A stretch of DNA of 64,000 nt from Limanda limanda. Its lineage: Eukaryota > Chordata > Actinopteri > Pleuronectiformes > Pleuronectidae. The DNA lies in contig NW_026870428.1 of assembly GCF_963576545.1 (NCBI RefSeq), positions 80,758 to 144,757 on the forward strand. The letters run 5' to 3'. The notes under the pieces were generated by a model. It made no database searches. It saw nothing but the letters and a program-made list of their open reading frames with translations, and was not told where the DNA came from. Below are positions 9,976-23,612 of this stretch, one piece after another. A program made the translations under genes and the position numbers. The stretch's first letter is position 1, and each line of letters opens with the position of its first letter.

Positions 9976-12376
9976 GCAAGTAGGCTCTACCCCCACTAAA
10001 TGGGGTAGCGCGCATCGATCGGTACCATCCTTGAGCTTCTCCGACTTTCGGAAGGGTTAGGGTTAGGGATGAAAGCACATAGGAGAAAGAGATATTCTTG
10101 AATAACTTTTTTTGTGAAGGTCGGAGAGACTTGGAAAGTGGTTGCATCTGGACTAATTTGGGTCCTGCGGATCGATTGGTACCATCCCCGAGCTTGTACG
10201 ACCTTCGAAAGAGGTCGACCGACGAAATTCCCCCAAATCTGAGGAGATATTCTTGAATAACTTTTTTTGTGAAGGTCGGAGAGACTTGCAAGTAGGCTCT
10301 ACCCCCACTAAATGGGGTTGCGCGCATCGATCAGTACCATCCTTGAGCTTCTCCGACTTTCGGAAGGGTTAGGGTTAGGGTTAGGGATGAAAGCACATAG
10401 GAGAAAGAGATATTCTTGAATAACTTTTTTTGTGAAGGTCGGAGAGACTTGCAAGTAGGCTCTACCCCCACTAAATGGGGTAGCGCGCATCGATCGGTAC
10501 CATCCTTGAGCTTCTCCGACTTTCGGAAGGGTTAGGGTTAGGGTTAGGGATGAAAGCACATAGGAGAAAGAGATATTCTTGAATAACTTTTTTTGTGAAG
10601 GTCGGAGAGACTTGGAAAGTGGTTGCATCTGGACTAATTTGGGTCCTGCGGATCGATTGGTACCATCCCCGAGCTTGTACGACCTTCGAAAGAGGTCGAC
10701 CGACGAAATTCCCCCAAATCTGAGGAGATATTCTTGAATAACTTTTTTTGTGAAGGTCGGAGAGACTTGCAAGTAGGCTCTACCCCCACTAAATGGGGTT
10801 GCGCGCATCGATCAGTACCATCCTTGAGCTTCTCCGACTTTCGGAAGGGTTAGGGTTAGGGTTAGGGATGAAAGCACATAGGAGAAAGAGATATTCTTGA
10901 ATAACTTTTTTTGTGAAGGTCGGAGAGACTTGCAAGTAGGCTCTACCCCCACTAAATGGGGTAACGCGCATCGATCGGTACCATCCTTGAGCTTCTCCGA
11001 CTTTCGGAAGGGTTAGGGTTAGGGTTAGGGATGAAAGCACATAGGAGAAAGAGATATTCTTGAATAACTTTTTTTGTGAAGGTCGGAGAGACTTGCAAGT
11101 AGGCTCTACCCCCACTAAATGGGGTAGCGCGCATCGATCGGTACCATTCTTGAGCTTCTCCGACTTTCGGAAGGGTTAGGGTTAGGGTTAGGGATGAAAG
11201 CACATAGGAGAAAGAGATATTCTTGAATAACTTTTTTTGTGAAGGTCGGAGAGACTTGTAAGTAGGCTCTACCCCCACTAAATGGGGTAGCGCGCATCGA
11301 TCGGTACCATCCTTGAGCTTCTCCGACTTTCGGAAGGGTTAGGGTTAGGGTTAGGGATGAAAGCACATAGGAGAAAGAGATATTCTTGAATAACTTTTTT
11401 TGTGAAGGTCGGAGAGACTTGGAAAGTGGTTGCATCTGGACTAATTTGGGTCCTGCGGATCGATTGGTACCATCCCCGAGCTTGTACGACCTTCGGAAGA
11501 GGTCGACCGACGAAATTCCCCCAAATCTGAGGAGATATTCTTGAATAACTTTTTTTGTGAAGGTCGGAGAGACTTGCAAGTAGGCTCTACCCCCACTAAA
11601 TGGGGTTGCGCGCATCGATCAGTACCATCCTTGAGCTTCTCCGACTTTCGGAAGGGTTAGGGTTAGGGTTAGGGATGAAAGCACATAGGAGAAAGAGATA
11701 TTCTTGAATAACTTTTTTTGTGAAGGTCGGAGAGACTTGCAAGTAGGCTCTACCCCCACTAAATGGGGTAACGCGCATCGATCGGTACCATCCTTGAGCT
11801 TCTCCGACTTTCGGAAGGGTTAGGGTTAGGGTTAGGGATGAAAGCACATAGGAGAAAGAGATATTCTTGAATAACTTTTTTTGTGAAGGTCGGAGAGACT
11901 TGCAAGTAGGCTTTACCCCCACTAAATGGGGTAGCGCGCATCGATCGGTACCATCCTTGAGCTTCTCCGACTTTCGGAAGGGTTAGGGTTAGGGTTAGGG
12001 ATGAAAGCACATAGGAGAAAGAGATATTCTTGAATAACTTTTTTTGTGAAGGTCGGAGAGACTTGCAAGTAGGCTCTACCCCCACTAAATGGGGTAGCGC
12101 GCATCGATCGGTACCATCCTTGAGCTTCTCCGACTTTCGGAAGGGTTAGGGTTAGGGATGAAAGCACATAGGAGAAAGAGATATTCTTGAATAACTTTTT
12201 TTGTGAAGGTCGGAGAGACTTGGAAAGTGGTTGCATCTGGACTAATTTGGGTCCTGCGGATCGATTGGTACCATCCCCGAGCTTGTACGACCTTCGGAAG
12301 AGGTCGACCGACGAAATTCCCCCAAATCTGAGGAGATATTCTTGAATAACTTTTTTTGTGAAGGTCGGAGAGACTT
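8525..12376 (+). repeat. 3.86-kb sub-higher-order repeat, second tandem copy
   Basis: This block has the code 2(B156),4,2,2,4,4 and is 3,852 bp long. It is 13 bp shorter than the first copy because of two short A units (9976 and 12065) and one T lost from a T7 run near 8826. It directly abuts the first copy, consistent with a tandem duplication that later accumulated small indels and point changes. Confidence 0.88.
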
Positions 12377-13177
12377 GCAAGTAGGCTCTACCCCCACTAA
12401 ATGGGGTTGCGCGCATCGATCAGTACCATCCTTGAGCTTCTCCGACTTTCGGAAGGGTTAGGGTTAGGGTTAGGGATGAAAGCACATAGGAGAAAGAGAT
12501 ATTCTTGAATAACTTTTTTTGTGAAGGTCGGAGAGACTTGCAAGTAGGCTCTACCCCCACTAAATGGGGTAACGCGCATCGATCGGTACCATCCTTGAGC
12601 TTCTCCGACTTTCGGAAGGGTTAGGGTTAGGGTTAGGGATGAAAGCACATAGGAGAAAGAGATATTCTTGAATAACTTTTTTTGTGAAGGTCGGAGAGAC
12701 TTGCAAGTAGGCTTTACCCCCACTAAATGGGGTAGCGCGCATCGATCGGTACCATCCTTGAGCTTCTCCGACTTTCGGAAGGGTTAGGGTTAGGGTTAGG
12801 GATGAAAGCACATAGGAGAAAGAGATATTCTTGAATAACTTTTTTTGTGAAGGTCGGAGAGACTTGCAAGTAGGCTCTACCCCCACTAAATGGGGTAGCG
12901 CGCATCGATCGGTACCATCCTTGAGCTTCTCCGACTTTCGGAAGGGTTAGGGTTAGGGATGAAAGCACATAGGAGAAAGAGATATTCTTGAATAACTTTT
13001 TTTGTGAAGGTCGGAGAGACTTGGAAAGTGGTTGCATCTGGACTAATTTGGGTCCTGCGGATCGATTGGTACCATCCCCGAGCTTGTACGACCTTCGGAA
13101 GAGGTCGACCGACGAAATTCCCCCAAATCTGAGGAGATATTCTTGAATAACTTTTTTTGTGAAGGTCGGAGAGACTT
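11576..13177 (+). repeat. 801-bp tandem duplication (two copies)
   Basis: A cluster of four A (the last short) plus one B155, 801 bp in all, occurs at 11,576-12,376 and again directly at 12,377-13,177. Both copies carry GGGGTAACGCG in the second A and GGCTTTACC in the third. This is the youngest-looking local step. It recurs at 54,658-56,259. Confidence 0.87.
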
Positions 13178-16100
13178 GCAAGTAGGCTCTACCCCCACTA
13201 AATGGGGTAACGCGCATCGATCGGTACCATCCTTGAGCTTCTCCGACTTTCGGAAGGGTTAGGGTTAGGGTTAGGGATGAAAGCACATAGGAGAAAGAGA
13301 TATTCTTGAATAACTTTTTTTGTGAAGGTCGGAGAGACTTGCAAGTAGGCTGTACCCCCACTAAATGGGGTAGCGCGCATCGATCGGTACCATCCTTGAG
13401 CTTCTCCGACTTTCGGAAGGGTTAGGGTTAGGGTTAGGGATGAAAGCACATAGGAGAAAGAGATATTCTTGAATAACTTTTTTTGTGAAGGTCGGAGAGA
13501 CTTGTAAAGTGGTTGCATCTGGACTAATTTGGGTCCTGCGGATCGATTGGTACCATCCCCGAGCTTGTACGACCTTCGGAAGAGGTCGACCGACGAAATT
13601 CCCCCAAATCTGAGGAGATATTCTTGAATAACTTTTTTTGTGAAGGTCGGAGAGACTTGCAAGTAGGCTCTACCCCCACTAAATGGGGTTGCGCGCATCG
13701 ATCGGTACCATCCTTGAGCTTCTCCGACTTTCGGAAGGGTTAGGGTTAGGGTTAGGGATGAAAGCACATAGGAGAAAGAGATATTCTTGAATAACTTTTT
13801 TTGTGAAGGTCGGAGAGACTTGCAAGTAGGCTCTACCCCCACTAAATGGGGTAGCGCGCATCGATCGGTACCATCCTTGAGCTTCTCCGACTTTCGGAAG
13901 GGTTAGGGTTAGGGTTAGGGATGAAAGCACATAGGAGAAAGAGATATTCTTGAATAACTTTTTTTGTGAAGGTCGGAGAGACTTGGAAAGTGGTTGCATC
14001 TGGACTAATTTGGGTCCTGCAGATCGATTGGTACCATCCCCGAGCTTGTACGACCTTCGGAAGAGGTCGACCGACGAAATTCCCCCAAAATCTGAGGAGA
14101 TATTCTTGAATAACTTTTTTTGTGAAGGTCGGAGAGACTTGCAAGTAGGCTCTACTCCCACTAAATGGGGTTGCGCGCATCGATCAGTACCATCCTTGAG
14201 CTTCTCCGACTTTCGGAAGGGTTAGGGTTAGGGTTAGGGATGAAAGCACATAGGAGAAAGAGATATTCTTGAATAACTTTTTTTGTGAAGGTCGGAGAGA
14301 CTTGCAAGTAGGCTCTACCCCCACTAAATGGGGTAGCGCGCATCGATCAGTACCATCCTTGAGCTTCTCCGACTTTCGGAAGGGTTAGGGTTAGGGTTAG
14401 GGATGAAAGCACATAGGAGAAAGAGATATTCTTGAATAACTTTTTTTGTGAAGGTCGGAGAGACTTGCAAGTAGGCTCTACCCCCACTAAATGGGGTAGC
14501 GCGCATCGATCGGTACCATCCTTGAGCTTCTCCGACTTTCGGAAGGGTTAGGGTTAGGGTTAGGGATGAAAGCACATAGGAGAAAGAGATATTCTTGAAT
14601 AACTTTTTTTGTGAAGGTCGGAGAGACTTGCAAGTAGGCTCTACCCCCACTAAATGGGGTAGCGCGCATCGATCGGTACCATCCTTGAGCTTCTCCGACT
14701 TTCGGAAGGGTTAGGGTTAGGGTTAGGGATGAAAGCACATAGGAGAAAGAGATATTCTTGAATAACTTTTTTTGTGAAGGTCGGAGAGACTTGCAAGTAG
14801 GCTCTACCCCCACTAAATGGGGTAGCGCGCATCGATCGGTACCATCCTTGAGCTTCTCCGACTTTCGGAAGGGTTAGGGTTAGGGTTAGGGATGAAAGCA
14901 CATAGGAGAAAGAGATATTCTTGAATAACTTTTTTTGTGAAGGTCGGAGAGACTTGGAAAGTGGTTGCATCTGGACTAATTTGGGTCCTGCGGATCGATT
15001 GGTACCATCCCCGAGCTTGTACGACCTTCGGAAGAGGTCGACCGACGAAATTCCCCCAAATCTGAGGAGATATTCTTGAATAACTTTTTTTGTGAAGGTC
15101 GGAGAGACTTGCAAGTAGGCTCTACCCCCACTAAATGGGGTTGCGCGCATCGATCGGTACCATCCTTGAGCTTCTCCGACTTTCGGAAGGGTTAGGGTTA
15201 GGGATGAAAGCACATAGGAGAAAGAGATATTCTTGAATAACTTTTTTTGTGAAGGTCGGAGAGACTTGCAAGTAGGCTCTACCCCCACTAAATGGGGTAG
15301 CGCGCATCGATCGGTACCATCCTTGAGCTTCTCCGACTTTCGGAAGGGTTAGGGTTAGGGTTAGGGATGAAAGCACATAGGAGAAAGAGATATTCTTGAA
15401 TAACTTTTTTTGTGAAGGTCGGAGAGACTTGGAAAGTGGTTGCATCTGGACTAATTTGGGTCCTGCAGATCGATTGGTACCATCCCCGAGCTTGTACGAC
15501 CTTCGGAAGAGGTCGACCGACGAAATTCCCCCAAAATCTGAGGAGATATTCTTGAATAACTTTTTTTGTGAAGGTCGGAGAGACTTGCAAGTAGGCTCTA
15601 CCCCCACTAAATGGGGTTGCGCGCATCGATCGGTACCATCCTTGAGCTTCTCCGACTTTCGGAAGGGTTAGGGTTAGGGTTAGGGATGAAAGCACATAGG
15701 AGAAAGAGATATTCTTGAATAACTTTTTTTGTGAAGGTCGGAGAGACTTGCAAGTAGGCTCTACCCCCACTAAATGGGGTAGCGCGCATCGATCAGTACC
15801 ATCCTTGAGCTTCTCCGACTTTCGGAAGGGTTAGGGTTAGGGTTAGGGATGAAAGCACATAGGAGAAAGAGATATTCTTGAATAACTTTTTTTGTGAAGG
15901 TCGGAGAGACTTGGAAAGTGGTTGCATCTGGACTAATTTGGGTCCTGCGGATCGATTGGTACCATCCCCGAGCTTGTACGACCTTCGGAAGAGGTCGACC
16001 GACGAAATTCCCCCAAATCTGAGGAGATATTCTTGAATAACTTTTTTTGTGAAGGTCGGAGAGACTTGCAAGTAGGCTCTACCCCCACTAAATGGGGTTG

Positions 16101-19100
16101 CGCGCATCGATCGGTACCATCCTTGAGCTTCTCCGACTTTCGGAAGGGTTAGGGTTAGGGATGAAAGCACATAGGAGAAAGAGATATTCTTGAATAACTT
16201 TTTTTGTGAAGGTCGGAGAGACTTGCAAGTAGGCTCTACCCCCACTAAATGGGGTAGCGCGCATCGATCGGTACCATCCTTGAGCTTCTCCGACTTTCGG
16301 AAGGGTTAGGGTTAGGGTTAGGGATGAAAGCACATAGGAGAAAGAGATATTCTTGAATAACTTTTTTTGTGAAGGTCGGAGAGACTTGGAAAGTGGTTGC
16401 ATCTGGACTAATTTGGGTCCTGCAGATCGATTGGTACCATCCCCGAGCTTGTACGACCTTCGGAAGAGGTCGACCGACGAAATTCCCCCAAAATCTGAGG
16501 AGATATTCTTGAATAACTTTTTTTGTGAAGGTCGGAGAGACTTGCAAGTAGGCTCTACTCCCACTAAATGGGGTTGCGCGCATCGATCAGTACCATCCTT
16601 GAGCTTCTCCGACTTTCGGAAGGGTTAGGGTTAGGGTTAGGGATGAAAGCACATAGGAGAAAGAGATATTCTTGAATAACTTTTTTTGTGAAGGTCGGAG
16701 AGACTTGCAAGTAGGCTCTACCCCCACTAAATGGGGTAGCGCGCATCGATCAGTACCATCCTTGAGCTTCTCCGACTTTCGGAAGGGTTAGGGTTAGGGT
16801 TAGGGATGAAAGCACATAGGAGAAAGAGATATTCTTGAATAACTTTTTTTGTGAAGGTCGGAGAGACTTGCAAGTAGGCTCTACCCCCACTAAATGGGGT
16901 AGCGCGCATCGATCGGTACCATCCTTGAGCTTCTCCGACTTTCGGAAGGGTTAGGGTTAGGGTTAGGGATGAAAGCACATAGGAGAAAGAGATATTCTTG
17001 AATAACTTTTTTTGTGAAGGTCGGAGAGACTTGCAAGTAGGCTCTACCCCCACTAAATGGGGTAGCGCGCATCGATCGGTACCATCCTTGAGCTTCTCCG
17101 ACTTTCGGAAGGGTTAGGGTTAGGGTTAGGGATGAAAGCACATAGGAGAAAGAGATATTCTTGAATAACTTTTTTTGTGAAGGTCGGAGAGACTTGCAAG
17201 TAGGCTCTACCCCCACTAAATGGGGTAGCGCGCATCGATCGGTACCATCCTTGAGCTTCTCCGACTTTCGGAAGGGTTAGGGTTAGGGTTAGGGATGAAA
17301 GCACATAGGAGAAAGAGATATTCTTGAATAACTTTTTTTGTGAAGGTCGGAGAGACTTGGAAAGTGGTTGCATCTGGACTAATTTGGGTCCTGCGGATCG
17401 ATTGGTACCATCCCCGAGCTTGTACGACCTTCGGAAGAGGTCGACCGACGAAATTCCCCCAAATCTGAGGAGATATTCTTGAATAACTTTTTTTGTGAAG
17501 GTCGGAGAGACTTGCAAGTAGGCTCTACCCCCACTAAATGGGGTTGCGCGCATCGATCGGTACCATCCTTGAGCTTCTCCGACTTTCGGAAGGGTTAGGG
17601 TTAGGGTTAGGGATGAAAGCACATAGGAGAAAGAGATATTCTTGAATAACTTTTTTTGTGAAGGTCGGAGAGACTTGCAAGTAGGCTCTACCCCCACTAA
17701 ATGGGGTAGCGCGCATCGATCGGTACCATCCTTGAGCTTCTCCGACTTTCGGAAGGGTTAGGGTTAGGGTTAGGGATGAAAGCACATAGGAGAAAGAGAT
17801 ATTCTTGAATAACTTTTTTTGTGAAGGTCGGAGAGACTTGGAAAGTGGTTGCATCTGGACTAATTTGGGTCCTGCGGATCGATTGGTACCATCCCCGAGC
17901 TTGTACGACCTTCGGAAGAGGTCGACCGACGAAATTCCCCCAAATCTGAGGAGATATTCTTGAATAACTTTTTTTGTGAAGGTCGGAGAGACTTGCAAGT
18001 AGGCTCTACCCCCACTAAATGGGGTTGCGCGCATCGATCGGTACCATCCTTGAGCTTCTCCGACTTTCGGAAGGGTTAGGGTTAGGGTTAGGGATGAAAG
18101 CACATAGGAGAAAGAGATATTCTTGAATAACTTTTTTTGTGAAGGTCGGAGAGACTTGCAAGTAGGCTCTACCCCCACTAAATGGGGTAGCGCGCATCGA
18201 TCGGTACCATCCTTGAGCTTCTCCGACTTTCGGAAGGGTTAGGGTTAGGGTTAGGGATGAAAGCACATAGGAGAAAGAGATATTCTTGAATAACTTTTTT
18301 TGTGAAGGTCGGAGAGACTTGGAAAGTGGTTGCATCTGGACTAATTTGGGTCCTGCAGATCGATTGGTACCATCCCCGAGCTTGTACGACCTTCGGAAGA
18401 GGTCGACCGACGAAATTCCCCCAAAATCTGAGGAGATATTCTTGAATAACTTTTTTTGTGAAGGTCGGAGAGACTTGCAAGTAGGCTCTACTCCCACTAA
18501 ATGGGGTTGCGCGCATCGATCAGTACCATCCTTGAGCTTCTCCGACTTTCGGAAGGGTTAGGGTTAGGGTTAGGGATGAAAGCACATAGGAGAAAGAGAT
18601 ATTCTTGAATAACTTTTTTTGTGAAGGTCGGAGAGACTTGCAAGTAGGCTCTACCCCCACTAAATGGGGTAGCGCGCATCGATCAGTACCATCCTTGAGC
18701 TTCTCCGACTTTCGGAAGGGTTAGGGTTAGGGTTAGGGATGAAAGCACATAGGAGAAAGAGATATTCTTGAATAACTTTTTTTGTGAAGGTCGGAGAGAC
18801 TTGCAAGTAGGCTCTACCCCCACTAAATGGGGTTGCGCGCATCGATCGGTACCATCCTTGAGCTTCTCCGACTTTCGGAAGGGTTAGGGTTAGGGTTAGG
18901 GATGAAAGCACATAGGAGAAAGAGATATTCTTGAATAACTTTTTTTGTGAAGGTCGGAGAGACTTGCAAGTAGGCTCTACCCCCACTAAATGGGGTAGCG
19001 CGCATCGATCGGTACCATCCTTGAGCTTCTCCGACTTTCGGAAGGGTTAGGGTTAGGGTTAGGGATGAAAGCACATAGGAGAAAGAGATATTCTTGAATA

Positions 19101-22100
19101 ACTTTTTTTGTGAAGGTCGGAGAGACTTGGAAAGTGGTTGCATCTGGACTAATTTGGGTCCTGCGGATCGATTGGTACCATCCCCGAGCTTGTACGACCT
19201 TCGGAAGAAGTCGACCGACGAAATTCCCCCAAATCTGAGGAGATATTCTTGAATAACTTTTTTTGTGAAGGTCGGAGAGACTTGCAAGTAGGCTCTACCC
19301 CCACTAAATGGGGTTGCGCGCATCGATCGGTACCATCCTTGAGCTTCTCCGACTTTCGGAAGGGTTAGGGTTAGGGTTGGGGATGAAAGCACATAGGAGA
19401 AAGAGATATTCTTGAATAACTTTTTTTGTGAAGGTCGGAGAGACTTGCAAGTAGGCTCTACCCCCACTAAATGGGGTAGCGCGCATCGATCGGTACCATC
19501 CTTGAGCTTCTCCGACTTTCGGAAGGGTTAGGGTTAGGGTTAGGGATGAAAGCACATAGGAGAAAGAGATATTCTTGAATAACTTTTTTTGTGAAGGTCG
19601 GAGAGACTTGGAAAGTGGTTGCATCTGGACTAATTTGGGTCCTGCAGATCGATTGGTACCATCCCCGAGCTTGTACGACCTTCGGAAGAGGTCGACCGAC
19701 GAAATTCCCCCAAAATCTGAGGAGATATTCTTGAATAACTTTTTTTGTGAAGGTCGGAGAGACTTGCAAGTAGGCTCTACTCCCACTAAATGGGGTTGCG
19801 CGCATCGATCAGTACTATCCTTGAGCTTCTCCGACTTTCGGAAGGGTTAGGGTTAGGGTTAGGGATGAAAGCACATAGGAGAAAGAGATATTCTTGAATA
19901 ACTTTTTTTGTGAAGGTCGGAGAGACTTGCAAGTAGGCTCTACCCCCACTAAATGGGGTAGCGCGCATCGATCAGTACCATCGTTGAGCTTCTCCGACTT
20001 TCGGAAGGGTTAGGGTTAGGGTTAGGGATGAAAGCACATAGGAGAAAGAGATATTCTTGAATAACTTTTTTTGTGAAGGTCGGAGAGACTTGCAAGTAGG
20101 CTCTACCCCCACTAAATGGGGTAGCGCGCATCGATCGGTACCATCCTTGAGCTTCTCCGACTTTCGGAAGGGTTAGGGTTAGGGATGAAAGCACATAGGA
20201 GAAAGAGATATTCTTGAATAACTTTTTTTGTGAAGGTCGGAGAGACTTGCAAGTAGGCTCTACCCCCACTAAATGGGGTAGCGCGCATCGATCGGTACCA
20301 TCCTTGAGCTTCTCCGACTTTCGGAAGGGTTAGGGTTAGGGTTAGGGATGAAAGCACATAGGAGAAAGAGATATTCTTGAATAACTTTTTTTGTGAAGGT
20401 CGGAGAGACTTGCAAGTAGGCTCTACCCCCACTAAATGGGGTAGCGCGCATCGATCGGTACCATCCTTGAGCTTCTCCGACTTTCGGAAGGGTTAGGGTT
20501 AGGGTTAGGGATGAAAGCACATAGGAGAAAGAGATATTCTTGAATAACTTTTTTTGTGAAGGTCGGAGAGACTTGGAAAGTGGATGCATCTGGACTAATT
20601 TGGGTCCTGCGGATCGATTGGTACCATCCCCGAGCTTGTACGACCTTCGGAAGAGGTCGACCGACGAAATTCCCCCAAATCTGAGGAGATATTCTTGAAT
20701 AACTTTTTTTGTGAAGGTCGGAGAGACTTGCAAGTAGGCTCTACCCCCACTAAATGGGGTTGCGCGCATCGATCGGTACCATCCTTGAGCTTCTCCGACT
20801 TTCGGAAGGGTTAGGGTTAGGGTTAGGGATGAAAGCACATAGGAGAAAGAGATATTCTTGAATAACTTTTTTTGTGAAGGTCGGAGAGACTTGCAAGTAG
20901 GCTCTACCCCCACTAAATGGGGTAGCGCGCATCGATCGGTACCATCCTTGAGCTTCTCCGACTTTCGGAAGGGTTAGGGTTAGGGTTAGGGATGAAAGCA
21001 CATAGGAGAAAGAGATATTCTTGAATAACTTTTTTTGTGAAGGTCGGAGAGACTTGGAAAGTGGTTGCATCTGGACTAATTTGGGTCCTGCGGATCGATT
21101 GGTACCATCCCCGAGCTTGTACGACCTTCGGAAGAGGTCGACCGACGAAATTCCCCCAAATCTGAGGAGATATTCTTGAATAACTTTTTTTGTGAAGGTC
21201 GGAGAGACTTGCAAGTAGGCTTTACCCCCACTAAATGGGGTTGCGCGCATCGATCGGTACCATCCTTGAGCTTCTCCGACTTTCGGAAGGGTTAGGGTTA
21301 GGGTTAGGGATGAAAGCACATAGGAGAAAGAGATATTCTTGAATAACTTTTTTTGTGAAGGTCGGAGAGACTTGCAAGTAGGCTCTACCCCCACTAAATG
21401 GGGTAGCGCGCATCGATCGGTACCATCCTTGAGCTTCTCCGACTTTCGGAAGGGTTAGGGTTAGGGTTAGGGATGAAAGCACATAGGAGAAAGAGATATT
21501 CTTGAATAACTTTTTTTGTGAAGGTCGGAGAGACTTGAAAAGTGGTTGCATCTGGACTAATTTGGGTCCTGCAGATCGATTGGTACCATCCCCGAGCTTG
21601 TACGACCTTCGGAAAAGGTCGACCGACGAAATTCCCCCAAAATCTGAGGAGATATTCTTGAATAACTTTTTTTGTGAAGGTCGGAGAGACTTGCAAGTAG
21701 GCTCTACTCCCACTAAATGGGGTTGCGCGCATCGATCAGTACCATCCTTGAGCTTCTCCGACTTTCGGAAGGGTTAGGGTTAGGGTTAGGGATGAAAGCA
21801 CATAGGAGAAAGAGATATTCTTGAATAACTTTTTTTGTGAAGGTCGGAGAGACTTGCAAGTAGGCTCTACCCCCACTAAATGGGGTAGCGCGCATCGATC
21901 AGTACCATCCTTGAGCTTCTCCGACTTTCGGAAGGGTTAGGGTTAGGGTTAGGGATGAAAGCACATAGGAGAAAGAGATATTCTTGAATAACTTTTTTTG
22001 TGAAGGTCGGAGAGACTTGCAAGTAGGCTCTACCCCCACTAAATGGGGTAGCGCGCATCGATCGGTACCATCCTTGAGCTTCTCCGACTTTCGGAAGGGT

Positions 22101-22344
22101 TAGGGTTAGGGTTAGGGATGAAAGCACATAGGAGAAAGAGATATTCTTGAATAACTTTTTTTGTGAAGGTCGGAGAGACTTGCAAGTAGGCTCTACCCCC
22201 ACTAAATGGGGTAGCGCGCATCGATCGGTACCATCCTTGAGCTTCTCCGACTTTCGGAAGGGTTAGGGTTAGGGTTAGGGATGAAAGCACATAGGAGAAA
22301 GAGATATTCTTGAATAACTTTTTTTGTGAAGGTCGGAGAGACTT

Positions 22345-22499
22345 GGAAAGTGGTTGCATCTGGACTAATTTGGGTCCTGCAGATCGATTGGTACCATCCC
22401 CGAGCTTGTACGACCTTCGGAAGAGGTCGACCGACGAAATTCCCCCAAATCTGAGGAGATATTCTTGAATAACTTTTTTTGTGAAGGTCGGAGAGACTT
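22345..22499 (+). repeat. Hybrid B unit (B156 5' part, B155 3' part)
   Basis: This unit has CCTGCAGATC, typical of B156, but CCCCCAAATC and a 155-bp length, typical of B155. The same combination is seen at 22,814-22,968 and 28,756-28,910. It suggests a crossover or gene-conversion event between B subtypes within about 80 bp. Confidence 0.8.
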
Positions 22500-23612
22500 G
22501 CAAGTAGGCTCTACCCCCACTAAATGGGGTAGCGCGCATCGATCGGTACCATCCTTGAGCTTCTCCGACTTTCGGAAGGGTTAGGGTTAGGGATGAAAGC
22601 ACATAGGAGAAAGAGATATTCTTGAATAACTTTTTTTGTGAAGGTCGGAGAGACTTGCAAGTAGGCTCTACCCCCACTAAATGGGGTAGCGCGCATCGAT
22701 CGGTACCATCCTTGAGCTTCTCCGACTTTCGGAAGGGTTAGGGTTAGGGATGAAAGCACATAGGAGAAAGAGATATTCTTGAATAACTTTTTTTGTGAAG
22801 GTCGGAGAGACTTGGAAAGTGGTTGCATCTGGACTAATTTGGGTCCTGCAGATCGATTGGTACCATCCCCGAGCTTGTACGACCTTCGAAAGAGGTCGAC
22901 CGACGAAATTCCCCCAAATCTGAGGAGATATTCTTGAATAACTTTTTTTGTGAAGGTCGGAGAGACTTGCAAGTAGGCTCTACCCCCACTAAATGGGGTT
23001 GCGCGCATCGATCAGTACCATCCTTGAGCTTCTCCGACTTTCGGAAGGGTTAGGGTTAGGGTTAGGGATGAAAGCACATAGGAGAAAGAGATATTCTTGA
23101 ATAACTTTTTTTGTGAAGGTCGGAGAGACTTGCAAGTAGGCTCTACCCCCACTAAATGGGGTAGCGCGCATCGATCGGTACCATCCTTGAGCTTCTCCGA
23201 CTTTCGGAAGGGTTAGGGTTAGGGTTAGGGATGAAAGCACATAGGAGAAAGAGATATTCTTGAATAACTTTTTTTGTGAAGGTCGGAGAGACTTGGAAAG
23301 TGGTTGCATCTGGACTAATTTGGGTCCTGCGGATCGATTGGTACCATCCCCGAGCTTGTACGACCTTCGAAAGAGGTCGACCGACGAAATTCCCCCAAAT
23401 CTGAGGAGATATTCTTGAATAACTTTTTTTGTGAAGGTCGGAGAGACTTGCAAGTAGGCTCTACCCCCACTAAATGGGGTTGCGCGCATCGATCAGTACC
23501 ATCCTTGAGCTTCTCCGACTTTCGGAAGGGTTAGGGTTAGGGTTAGGGATGAAAGCACATAGGAGAAAGAGATATTCTTGAATAACTTTTTTTGTGAAGG
23601 TCGGAGAGACTT
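22500..23612 (+). repeat. Segment copied at +5,942 (28,442-29,554)
   Basis: Two consecutive short A units followed by a B with CCTGCAGATC and CTTCGAAAGAGG form a rare arrangement. It occurs here and at 28,442-29,554 with the same spacing. One difference seen is GGGGTAGCG here versus GGGGTTGCG in the first unit of the other copy. Confidence 0.8.

Larger units (their letters stand above)
1..18833 (+). repeat. 43,082-bp higher-order repeat, first copy (part)
   Basis: This segment has the same order of monomers, the same A-run code and the same rare variants as 43,083-61,915. Shared markers include the C deletion at the 2898 unit, AACCTTTTTT near 4796, GGTCCCAGAG near 8359, T6 near 8826, GCGCACATCG near 9530, GTGAAGG...CTTGTAAAGTGG near 13,504, and the GGCTTTACC and GGCTGTACC variants between 11.9 and 13.4 kb. 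I noticed one difference: A at 4254 where the second copy has G at 47,336. I compared unit order and translated variants, not every base. Confidence 0.9.
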
